Assembly: GCA_028710385.1 (NCBI GenBank)
Contig: JAQTUC010000018.1
Location: 1-15,905, forward strand
Source of the DNA: Candidatus Omnitrophota bacterium
GTDB taxonomy: Bacteria > Omnitrophota > Gorgyraeia > Duberdicusellales > 4484-171
Direction of reading: 5' to 3'
DNA: 15,905 nucleotides
Shown: positions 1-6,621 of the stretch, in pieces
How the letters are laid out: each line of letters begins with the position of its first letter
Numbering within the stretch: position 1 is the first letter of the stretch
The notes under the pieces: model-generated
Seen by the model: only the letters and a program-made list of their open reading frames with translations
The model's database searches: none
Told to the model about the DNA's origin: nothing
Translations under genes and position numbers: made by a program

Positions 1-1
1 A

Positions 2-199
2 TTAATAGGCAATATATTGGAAGGAAAAGCTTCGCCGGCGCGTAACGTAGTTCTTGCTAACGCCAGCTGCTGTTTTTATATCCTTGGAAATTCAAAAACC
101 CTTAAAGATGGCGTAAAGCTTGCGGCAGAAATTATAGATTCAGGGGCTGCTAAAAATAAATTATCGGAATTTAAAAATTTTATAAACTCCCACAAATAA
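2..199 (+). CDS. trpD: Anthranilate phosphoribosyltransferase, C-terminal part (5' end outside window)
   Basis: TrpD transfers phosphoribose from PRPP to anthranilate, the second step of tryptophan synthesis, in the cytoplasm. Only the last 65 codons or so are present; the frame is open from base 2 and enters from outside the window, so no start is called. The visible stretch has the pattern of the TrpD C-terminus: a leucine-rich lead-in, then NVVLANAS, FYILGN, a KDGVKLAAE helix and a final IDSGAAKNKL segment. The TAA stop is followed after a single base by the trpC ATG, and trpC, trpF, trpB and trpA follow, which supports the assignment strongly. Nothing suggests damage; the truncation is only the window edge. 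Confidence 0.9.
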   Translation, partial: LIGNILEGKASPARNVVLANASCCFYILGNSKTLKDGVKLAAEIIDSGAAKNKLSEFKNFINSHK

Positions 200-200
200 A

Positions 201-980
201 ATGCATAACGTACTTTCGTTAATAGTAGAGGCAAAGAAAAAAAAGGTAGAGATTTTAAAAAAGAACAGGGATGAGCTGCTTTCCCTGGTAAAAAAAGCTC
301 CCAAAGCCATTCCTTTTAACGAAGCGATAAAAAGGGAAGGGAAAATTTCATTTATCGGAGAAATAAAACAGGCATCTCCTTCTGCCGGAGTAATCAGAAA
401 AGATTTTTCGCATATTGAAATTGCAAGAATTTACCGCGAAGCAAAAGTGAATGCGATTTCCGTGCTTACGGAAGGGGAATTTTTTCTTGGTAAAATAAAT
501 TACATAGAAGATATCAAGAAAGAAATAGACCTTCCGGTTTTGCGCAAGGACTTTATTATAGACGAAATACAGATACTTGAGTCGCGCGCGGTAGGAGCGG
601 ATGCAATTTTGCTTATTATGCGCATACTTGATGAAGCGCGCCTTAAAAAACTTTATGATTTCAGCCATGAGCTTGGAATGGATGTAATAGTTGAGATACA
701 TACCGAAAAAGAGCTTAAAAAGGTGCTTTCTATAAACCCAAATATAATAGGCATAAATAACAGAAATTTAAATACATTGAAGGTTGATTTAAAAACTACC
801 CAGAAGCTGGTTCCTTTTGTACCGCAGGCAATTACAAAATTAAGCGAAAGCGGCATAAATACGCTTAAGGATGTTTTGCTGCTTAAAGGCCTTGGGGTTG
901 ATGCAATTTTGGTTGGCGAAAGCCTTATGAAGTCGGATAATATTGCGGAAAAAATAAAAGAGCTGCACATAGACGCGTAG
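201..980 (+). CDS. trpC: Indole-3-glycerol phosphate synthase
   Basis: TrpC closes the ring of carboxyphenylaminodeoxyribulose phosphate to give indole-3-glycerol phosphate. The 259-residue product is normal length for a stand-alone enzyme (not fused to TrpF). Family landmarks are seen in order along the barrel: GEIKQASPS with Glu54 and Lys56, LPVLRKDFI with Lys116, VEIHTE with Glu165, INNRNL with Asn186/187, SESGI with Glu216, and the phosphate-binding ILVGESLM near 237. All residues expected for catalysis are therefore present. The ATG lies one base after the trpD stop, so the two are likely translated together; no strong Shine-Dalgarno is visible. The stop is followed four bases later by the composite repeat that separates it from trpF. 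Confidence 0.97.
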   Translation: MHNVLSLIVEAKKKKVEILKKNRDELLSLVKKAPKAIPFNEAIKREGKISFIGEIKQASPSAGVIRKDFSHIEIARIYREAKVNAISVLTEGEFFLGKINYIEDIKKEIDLPVLRKDFIIDEIQILESRAVGADAILLIMRILDEARLKKLYDFSHELGMDVIVEIHTEKELKKVLSINPNIIGINNRNLNTLKVDLKTTQKLVPFVPQAITKLSESGINTLKDVLLLKGLGVDAILVGESLMKSDNIAEKIKELHIDA

Positions 981-984
981 GGTG

Positions 985-1131
985 CACAGATAACCACAGA
1001 TTGAAAATCACAGATGGGCGCAGATATTTTTATCTGCGATAATCCGTTTTTCCGCCACCGCTTTAAAAAAGCTTAGGCGGATCCGCCAAAATAATACATT
1101 ATGAAGGCGGACCAATCTGCGCTAATCTGTG
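985..1131. repeat. Inverted array of CACAGAT/ATCTGYG words with 10-base spacing, split by an insert
   Basis: Four left-hand words begin at 985, 995, 1009 and 1019 (CACAGAT three times, then CGCAGAT). Four right-hand words in the complementary orientation begin at 1032, 1042, 1115 and 1125 (ATCTGCG, the degenerate ATCCGTT, ATCTGCG, ATCTGTG). The centre is a perfect 8-bp hairpin, 1019-1026 with 1031-1038, around a TTTT loop. The left spacing is 10-14-10; the right spacing is 10-73-10, which becomes 10-14-10 if the 59-base double-hairpin insert is removed. The element starts four bases after the trpC stop and ends 14 bases before the trpF start. Function is unknown; similar word families occur between genes of many uncultivated bacteria, as far as I recall. 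Confidence 0.8.
1052..1110. mobile_element. Double-hairpin insert, copy A (CCGCCACC type)
   Basis: This 59-base segment begins CCGCC and ends GGCGG and contains two consecutive hairpins. The first pairs TCCGCC (1051-1056) with GGCGGA (1076-1081) and has an inner GCTTT/AAAGC stem (1060-1064 with 1068-1072). The second pairs TCCGCC (1082-1087) with GGCGGA (1106-1111). Its junction is a perfect 12-base palindrome at 1076-1087. Removing it restores the symmetrical spacing of the surrounding word array. A related hairpin with the same arm spacing is present at 6789-6819. No coding capacity. Mobility is inferred from the two interrupted targets, not seen directly. Confidence 0.6.
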
Positions 1132-1145
1132 CGGAGCGAAGCGAC

Positions 1146-1778
1146 ATGGTTAAAGTAAAAATTTGCGGAATAACTAATTTAGAAGACGCCTTAGCCTGCT
1201 CTAAAGAAGGCGCAGATGCCTTGGGTTTTATTTTTTCCAAGAAAAGCCCGCGTTATATAACAGAAAAAGAAGCGGCAAAAATAATATCAGGGCTGGACCC
1301 TTATATTACAAAAGTAGGGGTCTTTATGGATGAGGAAAAGGAAAAGGTGTTTGAAACGGCTAACATGCTTTCTCTGGACGCTTTGCAGTTTCACGGTAAA
1401 GAAAACCAGTCTTACTGTTTAGGTTTCGCGCCAAGATTTAGAGTTATAAAAGTGTTTTTTCCTGAAGACAGCCCATTTGCTTCAAAAATATCGCGTTATA
1501 AAATAAACGCGGCTATGTTTGATGTAAAATACGAACAGAAGGCTCCGGGTAAAAATACTTTGGATAAGGATATGCTTAAAGAAATATCAAAATTAATTAA
1601 ATCAGGCAACCGTGTAGTAATATCCGGAGGCCTTAGCGTAAAAAATATTTCCCAGATTGCAAAGCTTAATCCTTATGCGGTTGATGTTTCAAGCGGGCTT
1701 GAGAAATTTGTCGGCAAGAAAGATATGGAACTTGTACGGGAATTTATAAAGAAGGTAAAAAATGCCCATTCCAGATAA
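1146..1778 (+). CDS. trpF: Phosphoribosylanthranilate isomerase
   Basis: TrpF isomerises phosphoribosylanthranilate to the substrate of TrpC. From the ATG at 1146 the product is 210 residues, normal for the family, and starts with the classic MVKVKICGIT, where Cys7 is the general base. Asp126 in MFDVKYE is the general acid; GFIF..KSPRYI (27-38), VVISGGLS (157-164) and VDVSSGLE (179-186) form the remaining barrel and phosphate-binding segments. A GGAG at 1133-1136, nine bases upstream, is a plausible ribosome binding site. An in-frame ATG at 1101 would add 15 residues, but it lies in the repeat insert and has no family counterpart. The 3' end overlaps trpB by 17 bases. Confidence 0.95.
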   Translation: MVKVKICGITNLEDALACSKEGADALGFIFSKKSPRYITEKEAAKIISGLDPYITKVGVFMDEEKEKVFETANMLSLDALQFHGKENQSYCLGFAPRFRVIKVFFPEDSPFASKISRYKINAAMFDVKYEQKAPGKNTLDKDMLKEISKLIKSGNRVVISGGLSVKNISQIAKLNPYAVDVSSGLEKFVGKKDMELVREFIKKVKNAHSR

Positions 1779-2934
1779 AAAAGGCTATTACGGCTCCTTC
1801 GGCGGAAAATTTATGCCGGAAACTTTGTTTTCCTGCCTTTCTGAGCTTGAAGTTTTTTACGGCAAAGTTAAAAAAGAAAACAGTTTCAAAAAGGAATTCC
1901 AGTTTTATCTAAAAAATTACGCAGGAAGGCCGACTCTTTTGTATTTTGCAAAGAATTTAAGTAAGCATCTCGGTATGAAAATTTATTTAAAAAGAGAGGA
2001 TCTTCTTCATACAGGGGCCCATAAAATAAATAATTCGCTCGGCCAGGCGCTCCTGGCGCATCATATGGGTAAATCAAGGATAATTGCGGAAACCGGAGCA
2101 GGCCAGCATGGGGTATCTGCCGCAACAGTTGCCCGTCTTTTTAATTTAAAGTGCGATGTTTATATGGGGGAAGAGGACATCAGAAGGCAGCGCATGAATG
2201 TTTTCAGGATGAAAATCCTGGGCGCAAGAGTAATTCCTGTTAAAAGCGGCTCAAAAACGCTTAAGGATGCCTGTAACGAGGCAATAAGAGACTGGGTCAC
2301 CAATGTAAGAGACACTTATTATCTTATCGGCTCAACCTTCGGCCCGCATCCTTATCCTATGATTGTAAGGGATTTTCAGTCGGTCATAGGTAAAGAGGCA
2401 AGACAACAAATACTTAAAGAACAAAACCGACTGCCTGATTATCTTTTGGCTTGTGTAGGAGGCGGCAGTAATTCTATGGGGCTGTTTTATCCTTTTTTTA
2501 AAGATTTAAAAGTGAAATTTATAGGCGTTGAGGCAGGCGGGTTAAATAAGGATTTAAATTCTGCTTCCATAAGCTATGGCGATGTCGGAGTTTTGCACGG
2601 AGCAAAGACTTATGTTTTGCAGGATAAATTCGGCCAGGTAAAAGGAACGCATTCAATCGCAGCCGGCCTTGATTATCCCGGTGTTGGCCCGGAGCACTCT
2701 TTTTACAATGATTTAAAGCGCGCAGCCTACGTTGCTGTAAAAGATAATGAAGCTTTGGAAGGGTTTAAGATGCTAAGTGAGCTTGAAGGCATAATCCCTG
2801 CGCTTGAAAGCGCCCACGCGATTTCTTATTTAAAGAAGTTAGCAAAAAAAGCAAAAGGCGCTTTGGTTATTGTTTGCCTTTCAGGCCGCGGCGACAAGGA
2901 TTTGGAAATTGTGCAGGAAAGTCTGGATAAATAA
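1762..2934 (+). CDS. trpB: Tryptophan synthase beta subunit
   Basis: TrpB is the PLP enzyme that condenses indole with serine, working as an alpha2-beta2 complex with TrpA. The 390-residue product has the standard TrpB1 layout: GSFGGKFMPETL near the N-terminus, the PLP lysine Lys88 in HTGAHKINN, the catalytic Glu in AETGAGQHG (about 109), the phosphate-binding glycine loop CVGGGSNSMG (about 230-240), and CLSGRGDKD with the PLP-contacting serine near the C-terminus. It starts inside the end of trpF (17-base overlap), so translation is probably coupled. It ends two bases before trpA. There is no sign of a TrpB2 variant or of damage. Confidence 0.97.
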   Translation: MPIPDKKGYYGSFGGKFMPETLFSCLSELEVFYGKVKKENSFKKEFQFYLKNYAGRPTLLYFAKNLSKHLGMKIYLKREDLLHTGAHKINNSLGQALLAHHMGKSRIIAETGAGQHGVSAATVARLFNLKCDVYMGEEDIRRQRMNVFRMKILGARVIPVKSGSKTLKDACNEAIRDWVTNVRDTYYLIGSTFGPHPYPMIVRDFQSVIGKEARQQILKEQNRLPDYLLACVGGGSNSMGLFYPFFKDLKVKFIGVEAGGLNKDLNSASISYGDVGVLHGAKTYVLQDKFGQVKGTHSIAAGLDYPGVGPEHSFYNDLKRAAYVAVKDNEALEGFKMLSELEGIIPALESAHAISYLKKLAKKAKGALVIVCLSGRGDKDLEIVQESLDK

Positions 2935-2936
2935 TT

Positions 2937-3728
2937 ATGACTATAAAAGAAAAATTTCAAGAGCTTAAGAAACAAGGTAGAAAAGCTTTCGTGGCTTATG
3001 TGCCATATGGCTTCCCAACAATAGCAAAAACGCGGGATATAATTATCGCCCTGCAGGAAGCAGGCGTTGATATCATTGAACTGGGTATTCCTTTTTCAGA
3101 CCCGGTTGCTGACGGAGCGGTTATCCAGGAGGCAGCCTCAATTGCCTTAAAAAATGGCGCAAATACAAAAAATTTGTTTGATACTCTAAACAGAATAAAA
3201 AAAGATATTAAAGTGCCTGTTGCTTTAATGACTTATTACAACCCGGTTTTCAGGTTCGGCGTAGAAGATTTTTTTAAAAGCATGAATGAGGCAGGCGTTT
3301 CCGGAATTCTTACCGTGGATTTGCCTATTGATGAAGCTTCGGAGTATTTAAGGCAGGCGAAAAAACATAAAATAGAAACCGTATTTTTTATAACTCCGGT
3401 TACGCCCATCTCACGCGCAAAAAAAATTCTTAAGGCAAGCAAAGGTTTCTTGTATTATATTTCAGTAACCGGAACAACAGGAGTGCGCGAAATTTCCTAT
3501 GATTCGCTCTCAGGCCACATAAAGCAATTAAAAAAAGAAACTGATCTTCCTGTGTGCGTAGGTTTCGGCGTGCACACAAAAGAGCAGTTTAAAAATATCT
3601 GCAAATTCAGCGACGGAGCGATTATCGGAAGCGCAATAGTTAAATTTATAAAGGAAAACCATACCAGGGGTAATTTCCTGAATAGTTTTAAAAACTACGT
3701 TCGGTCTCTGAGGGCAGAGCATAATTAG
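2937..3728 (+). CDS. trpA: Tryptophan synthase alpha subunit
   Basis: TrpA cleaves indole-3-glycerol phosphate to indole and glyceraldehyde phosphate, passing indole through a tunnel to TrpB. The 263-residue product has both catalytic acids: Glu48 in IIELGIPFSDP and Asp59 in PVADG. Other landmarks are ALMTYYNPV, LTVDLPIDEA (canonical DLPxEE), the phosphate-binding VTGTTG loop and CVGFGV. It is the last trp gene; the ATG is two bases after the trpB stop, with only GGAT about a dozen bases upstream as a possible ribosome binding site. A word-array palindrome begins three bases after the TAG stop and probably marks the end of the operon, although it has no U-tract of the classic terminator kind. 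Confidence 0.96.
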   Translation: MTIKEKFQELKKQGRKAFVAYVPYGFPTIAKTRDIIIALQEAGVDIIELGIPFSDPVADGAVIQEAASIALKNGANTKNLFDTLNRIKKDIKVPVALMTYYNPVFRFGVEDFFKSMNEAGVSGILTVDLPIDEASEYLRQAKKHKIETVFFITPVTPISRAKKILKASKGFLYYISVTGTTGVREISYDSLSGHIKQLKKETDLPVCVGFGVHTKEQFKNICKFSDGAIIGSAIVKFIKENHTRGNFLNSFKNYVRSLRAEHN

Positions 3729-3731
3729 AAA

Positions 3732-3862
3732 ACAGATAACAGAGTACAGAGAACAGATAAAAAATAAATGCAAAGCACAAAAGGCAGGAAGCAGAAGTCA
3801 GAAAAGAAACAAAAATTATTCTGTACCCTGTTTTCTGTAAACTGTACTCTGTAAACTGTACT
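3732..3862. repeat. Inverted array of 7-base CAG/CTG words
   Basis: The left end has four consecutive 7-base words from 3732 to 3759, variants of ACAGAKA. A second run of three (GCAGGAA, GCAGAAG, TCAGAAA) spans 3784-3804, shifted by three bases. The right end has six consecutive words starting at 3821, 3828, 3835, 3842, 3849 and 3856, all CTGnnnn, mostly alternating CTGTAAA and CTGTACT. The arms 3732-3758 and 3833-3859 are complementary at 21 of 27 positions. The element lies between trpA (stop three bases before it) and the M16 peptidase gene (start 24 bases after it). It could act as a transcript-end hairpin, but the periodic word structure is not explained by that. Confidence 0.8.
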
Positions 3863-3886
3863 CTTTCCGAGCTAAGCGAGGAACAC

Positions 3887-5155
3887 ATGTATAAACTTAC
3901 AAACATTAACGGCGCCACTTTTATATTTTCGCCTTTTAAGGACCTGGAAACAGCGTCTTTGGGAGTCTTTATAAAAATAGGCTCGCGTTTTGAAAATAAA
4001 AACTTACGCGGAATTTCTCATTTCCTTGAGCATATGGTTTTTAAAGGAAGTAAAAATCATTCTTACCGGGAAATTAAAAGAGAAATAGAAGGCCGCGGAG
4101 GAGCGTTAAACGGTTTTACTTCGCAGGAAACCACAGCTTATTACGCTCATTTTTTAAGTAAAAATCTTCCGATAAGCCTGGATATACTTCTTGATATGGT
4201 ATTTTCCCCGCTTTTAAAGCAAAGCGACATAACCAAAGAAAGAAACGTAATATTGGAAGAGCTTAAAATGTATAACGACCTTCCAACTTCCCGCGCCGGC
4301 AGCATTCTTGATAAGCTTATCTGGCCTAATAATTCTTTAGGCGAAGAAATTATAGGCTATATTCCGACGGTAAGCAGGATAAGCAAAAGTGACCTTTCGG
4401 ACTTTAAAGATATTTACTATAAACCTTCTAATCTGGTTGTTTCTTTCAGCGGAAATTATGATTACGAAAAGGTATTGGATTTACTTAGAAAAAAGATTAA
4501 TAAATTTCCGCAGAAAACAAATCTTAAATATGCAACGCCTAAGCCGCTTTTTGGCAGGCACATTAAAATAGAAAATAAAAAAATTGAACAGACGCATTTA
4601 TGCCTTGGTTTTAGAGGCATTTCATATATGAGCCGGCAGAAATTTGTTATAGAGCTTATAAATGTTATATTAGGGGCGAATATGAGCAGCCGCCTCTTTG
4701 AGGAAGTGCGCGAAAAAAGAGCGCTTTGCTATGAAATTTCAACGGACGCCAGAAAATATAAAGACAGCGGAGCCTTTGTCGTGCACGCAGGATTAAATAA
4801 AGATAAAATAAAGGTAGCGCTTTCAAGCATCTTTAAGGAGCTTGAAAAAATCAAGGAAACAAAAGTTAGCGATTGCGAATTAATGCGCGCAAAAGATTAT
4901 ATGCTTGGGCAAATTGTAATGGGCCTGGAGCGCCCTCAGGGAAGGATGTTCTATCTTGCGGAAACCTACCTGTCCCTTGGCAAAATTTATTCCCTGGCAG
5001 ATTTAAAAGAAGAGATAAGGAAAGTAACTCCTGAAGAGATAAGGAATTTATCCGGAGAAATTTTTAATTTTAAAAATTTATGCATTTCCTGTGTGGGCGA
5101 TGTGGATGATAAAACCGAAACAATGATCGGTGAAACAATAAAGCCTTTTAAATAA
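3887..5155 (+). CDS. M16 family zinc metallopeptidase (processing-peptidase-like)
   Basis: A 422-residue M16 peptidase of the mitochondrial-processing-peptidase/PqqL type. The inverted zinc motif is HFLEH, with ligands His45 and His49 and catalytic Glu48; the third ligand is a Glu in VILEEL (124 or 125), at the usual distance. The second half carries the conserved MSSRLFEEVREKRALCYEI segment, so both homologous domains are present. No signal peptide is visible, so a cytoplasmic peptide-degrading role is likely, though the natural substrate cannot be told from sequence. A GAGG at 3878-3881, five bases before the ATG, is a good ribosome binding site. Confident in family, not in substrate. Confidence 0.92.
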   Translation: MYKLTNINGATFIFSPFKDLETASLGVFIKIGSRFENKNLRGISHFLEHMVFKGSKNHSYREIKREIEGRGGALNGFTSQETTAYYAHFLSKNLPISLDILLDMVFSPLLKQSDITKERNVILEELKMYNDLPTSRAGSILDKLIWPNNSLGEEIIGYIPTVSRISKSDLSDFKDIYYKPSNLVVSFSGNYDYEKVLDLLRKKINKFPQKTNLKYATPKPLFGRHIKIENKKIEQTHLCLGFRGISYMSRQKFVIELINVILGANMSSRLFEEVREKRALCYEISTDARKYKDSGAFVVHAGLNKDKIKVALSSIFKELEKIKETKVSDCELMRAKDYMLGQIVMGLERPQGRMFYLAETYLSLGKIYSLADLKEEIRKVTPEEIRNLSGEIFNFKNLCISCVGDVDDKTETMIGETIKPFK

Positions 5156-5159
5156 TTAG

Positions 5160-5279
5160 TCCTTGCCGGGCGGCAGGATGAAAGTTGTTTGGTAAGATAC
5201 TTCGGACACTCTTTGTTCGTGTCCTTAGTATCAATTCGCACTATAATTTTCCTACGCTATAAAAGCTTGGAAAATTATA
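5160..5279 (+). promoter_or_regulatory. Three consecutive hairpins filling the M16-rsfS gap, the last ending on the rsfS start codon
   Basis: First hairpin, 5160-5178: seven base pairs (TCC and TGCC arms) with one bulged T and a GGGC loop, starting four bases after the M16 stop; no U-tract follows, so it is not a standard terminator. Second, 5196-5232: GATACT and GGACAC pair with GTGTCC and AGTATC across a 2x2 internal loop, a strong 12-bp structure. Third, 5242-5279: a perfect 11-bp inverted repeat (TATAATTTTCC at 5242-5252) whose right arm covers the weak GGA ribosome binding site and the A of the rsfS ATG. This suggests a structured leader or a mobile palindrome; neither is proven. Confidence 0.6.
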
Positions 5280-5665
5280 TGCTCATTGAGGGGGTCGCTA
5301 TTCCTAAAAAAATTTCACAAAGCAGAATAAAAGCATTGAAAATCGCGCAGTTTGCGCTTGATAAAAAAGCAAAACACACAATTATACTTGATGTAAGCAA
5401 GATTTCCGGGCTTTGCGATTATTTTGTTATCTGCAGCGCAGAAACAGGAACCCAGGCAGCTGCAATTCTGGATTGGGCGTCTGACAGAGCCAAAGAAGAA
5501 AATTTCAAAATGCACCATTTTGAAAAAGACGAAATGTCCGAATGGGTTCTCGGAGATTTTTCCGACGTGATACTTCACGTATTTGTGAATGAGGCTAGAA
5601 AATTCTATAATCTTGAGCATCTTTGGGCTGATGCCAAACGGGTAAGAATCACCAGGAAAAAATAA
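5279..5665 (+). CDS. rsfS: Ribosomal silencing factor RsfS (DUF143/Iojap)
   Basis: RsfS binds ribosomal protein uL14 and blocks joining of the subunits when nutrients are short. The 128-residue product matches the family: an N-terminal helix (ALKIAQFALDKKA), ILDVSKISGLCDYFVICSAET, then WVLGDFSDVILHVF and the closing ARKFYNLEHLWADAKRV. The ATG at 5279 is chosen because it gives a length close to the family's; a TTG at 5189 in the same frame would add 30 residues through strong hairpins and is rejected. The ribosome binding site is only a weak GGA inside an inverted repeat; GAGGGGG at 5288-5294 followed by an ATT codon at 5300 is a less likely alternative start. The stop codon overlaps the next repeat array. 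Confidence 0.9.
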   Translation: MLIEGVAIPKKISQSRIKALKIAQFALDKKAKHTIILDVSKISGLCDYFVICSAETGTQAAAILDWASDRAKEENFKMHHFEKDEMSEWVLGDFSDVILHVFVNEARKFYNLEHLWADAKRVRITRKK

Positions 5666-5762
5666 ATCAAAAATCAAAATGCAAAAATCAAAATTACAGA
5701 TTAAAATTAAAAATTTTTACATTTTACATTGTCATTTTGATATTTTATTTTTGATGTTTGAT
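5664..5762. repeat. Inverted array of AT-rich 7-base words (AAATCAA / TTTTGAT)
   Basis: From 5664 seven successive 7-base words can be read to 5712: AAATCAA at 5664, 5671 and 5685, and variants such as AATGCAA, AATTACA and GATTAAA. After one base the register resumes at 5714 with the complementary type: TTTTTAC, ATTTTAC, ATTGTCA, TTTTGAT (5735 and 5749), ATTTTAT and GTTTGAT, ending at 5762. The first word overlaps the rsfS stop codon, and the last ends 17 bases before the HypA-like start. AT-rich composition alone would give loose self-complementarity, but the unbroken 7-base register over 14 words is not expected by chance. Confidence 0.75.
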
Positions 5763-5779
5763 TTTTAAAAAGGAGCAAT

Positions 5780-6037
5780 ATGCACGAATACCATCTGGCA
5801 GAGTCAGTATTAAAAAGTATTCAGGAAAAGACCAAAGATATGTCCGGAATAAAAAGCATAACGCTTATTCGTTTAAAAATAGGCGATTTAAAAATGGTAA
5901 GCAAGGAAACCTTCAGTGAAACCTTTAAGCAGGTAGCCAAAGGCACAATCTGTGAAAATTCCAAGCTTGATATAGAAGAAGTAATGGGGGATGCGCTTGT
6001 GGTAAAGGATATTGAGGGCGAATTCCTGGATAAATAA
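5780..6037 (+). CDS. HypA-like protein lacking the zinc-binding domain
   Basis: HypA delivers nickel to NiFe-hydrogenase (and urease in some bacteria). This product has only 85 residues against about 113-118 for HypA. Residues 1-68 read as the HypA nickel-binding half: MHEYHLAESVL with the nickel ligands His2 and Glu3, then IKSITLIRLKIGDL, and GTICENSKLDIEEV. Where the zinc domain with its two CxxC pairs should follow, the sequence goes directly to MGDALVVKDIEGEF, which resembles the last HypA strand (consensus about GDELRVKSIEVE). The product has a single cysteine, at residue 58. The ribosome binding site AAGGAG is strong and four bases from the ATG, so the gene looks functional rather than decayed. 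No hydrogenase gene is in the window. Possibly a general metal-binding or structural paralogue. Confidence 0.75.
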   Translation: MHEYHLAESVLKSIQEKTKDMSGIKSITLIRLKIGDLKMVSKETFSETFKQVAKGTICENSKLDIEEVMGDALVVKDIEGEFLDK

Positions 6038-6039
6038 GA

Positions 6040-6621
6040 ATGTTTACCGGAATAATAAAAGAATTAGGAAGCGTAGAGAAGATATCAAAAAACAGCGCTT
6101 TAACCAAAATAGGCGTTAAGGTAAACGCTATTTTTGAAGAAGCCGGAGTTTCTGACAGTATTTCAGTAGACGGCGTATGCCTTACGGTGACTGACAAGAG
6201 ACATGGAGTGCTTTTTTTTGACGCGGTTAAATCAACAACGCAAAAATCAAACCTTAAAAGGCTAAAATTAAGGGATTTCGTAAACCTTGAGCCTGCCCTT
6301 AAAATAGGGGAAAAACTAGGCGGCCATTTCGTTCTCGGGCACGTTGACGTTGAAGCCAAGATAAAGAGAATAATTAAAAAAAGCAATTACTGGCAGGCAG
6401 AAATAAATTTACCGTCTAGTTTTAAAAACTATATAATAGACAACGGTTCAATTTCTATAAGCGGCATATCGCTTACGGTAAAAAAGGTAATGCCTCGCTT
6501 TTTTACCGTTGACATAATCCCTTTTACCTACGAAAATACAAGCTTGAAATATAAAAGAGTAGGGGATTGGGTTAATGTTGAGTTTGATTATTTGTTGAAA
6601 AAAGTATCACGTCACACGTAG
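6040..6621 (+). CDS. ribE: Riboflavin synthase, alpha subunit
   Basis: Riboflavin synthase dismutates two molecules of 6,7-dimethyl-8-ribityllumazine to riboflavin. The 193-residue protein has the two tandem lumazine-binding barrels expected: the first begins MFTGII and contains DGVCLTV (44-50) and VNLEPALKIGEKLGGH; the second begins GHVDVEAKI and contains GISLTV (142-147) and a VNVEFDYL finish. The family signature NLERA is NLEPA here. It starts two bases after the HypA-like stop, so the two probably share a transcript. Other rib genes are not in the window. The last five codons (VSRHT) and the TAG stop lie within the adjacent repeat array, so the native C-terminus appears to have been replaced or trimmed by it. 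Confidence 0.95.
   Translation: MFTGIIKELGSVEKISKNSALTKIGVKVNAIFEEAGVSDSISVDGVCLTVTDKRHGVLFFDAVKSTTQKSNLKRLKLRDFVNLEPALKIGEKLGGHFVLGHVDVEAKIKRIIKKSNYWQAEINLPSSFKNYIIDNGSISISGISLTVKKVMPRFFTVDIIPFTYENTSLKYKRVGDWVNVEFDYLLKKVSRHT

Noticed and set aside
1101..1145. Upstream in-frame ATG extending trpF by 15 residues
   Set aside because: The extension is encoded by the repeat insert and array, has no family counterpart, and the ATG at 1146 gives the standard MVKVKICGIT start with a GGAG nine bases before it.
3732..3862. CRISPR array or intrinsic terminator
   Set aside because: Words are only seven bases, contiguous without spacers and inverted between ends, so it is not CRISPR; there is no GC-rich stem followed by a U-tract, so it is not a classic terminator.
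5189..5278. TTG start extending rsfS by 30 residues
   Set aside because: The extension runs through two strong hairpins, has no ribosome binding site and no family similarity.
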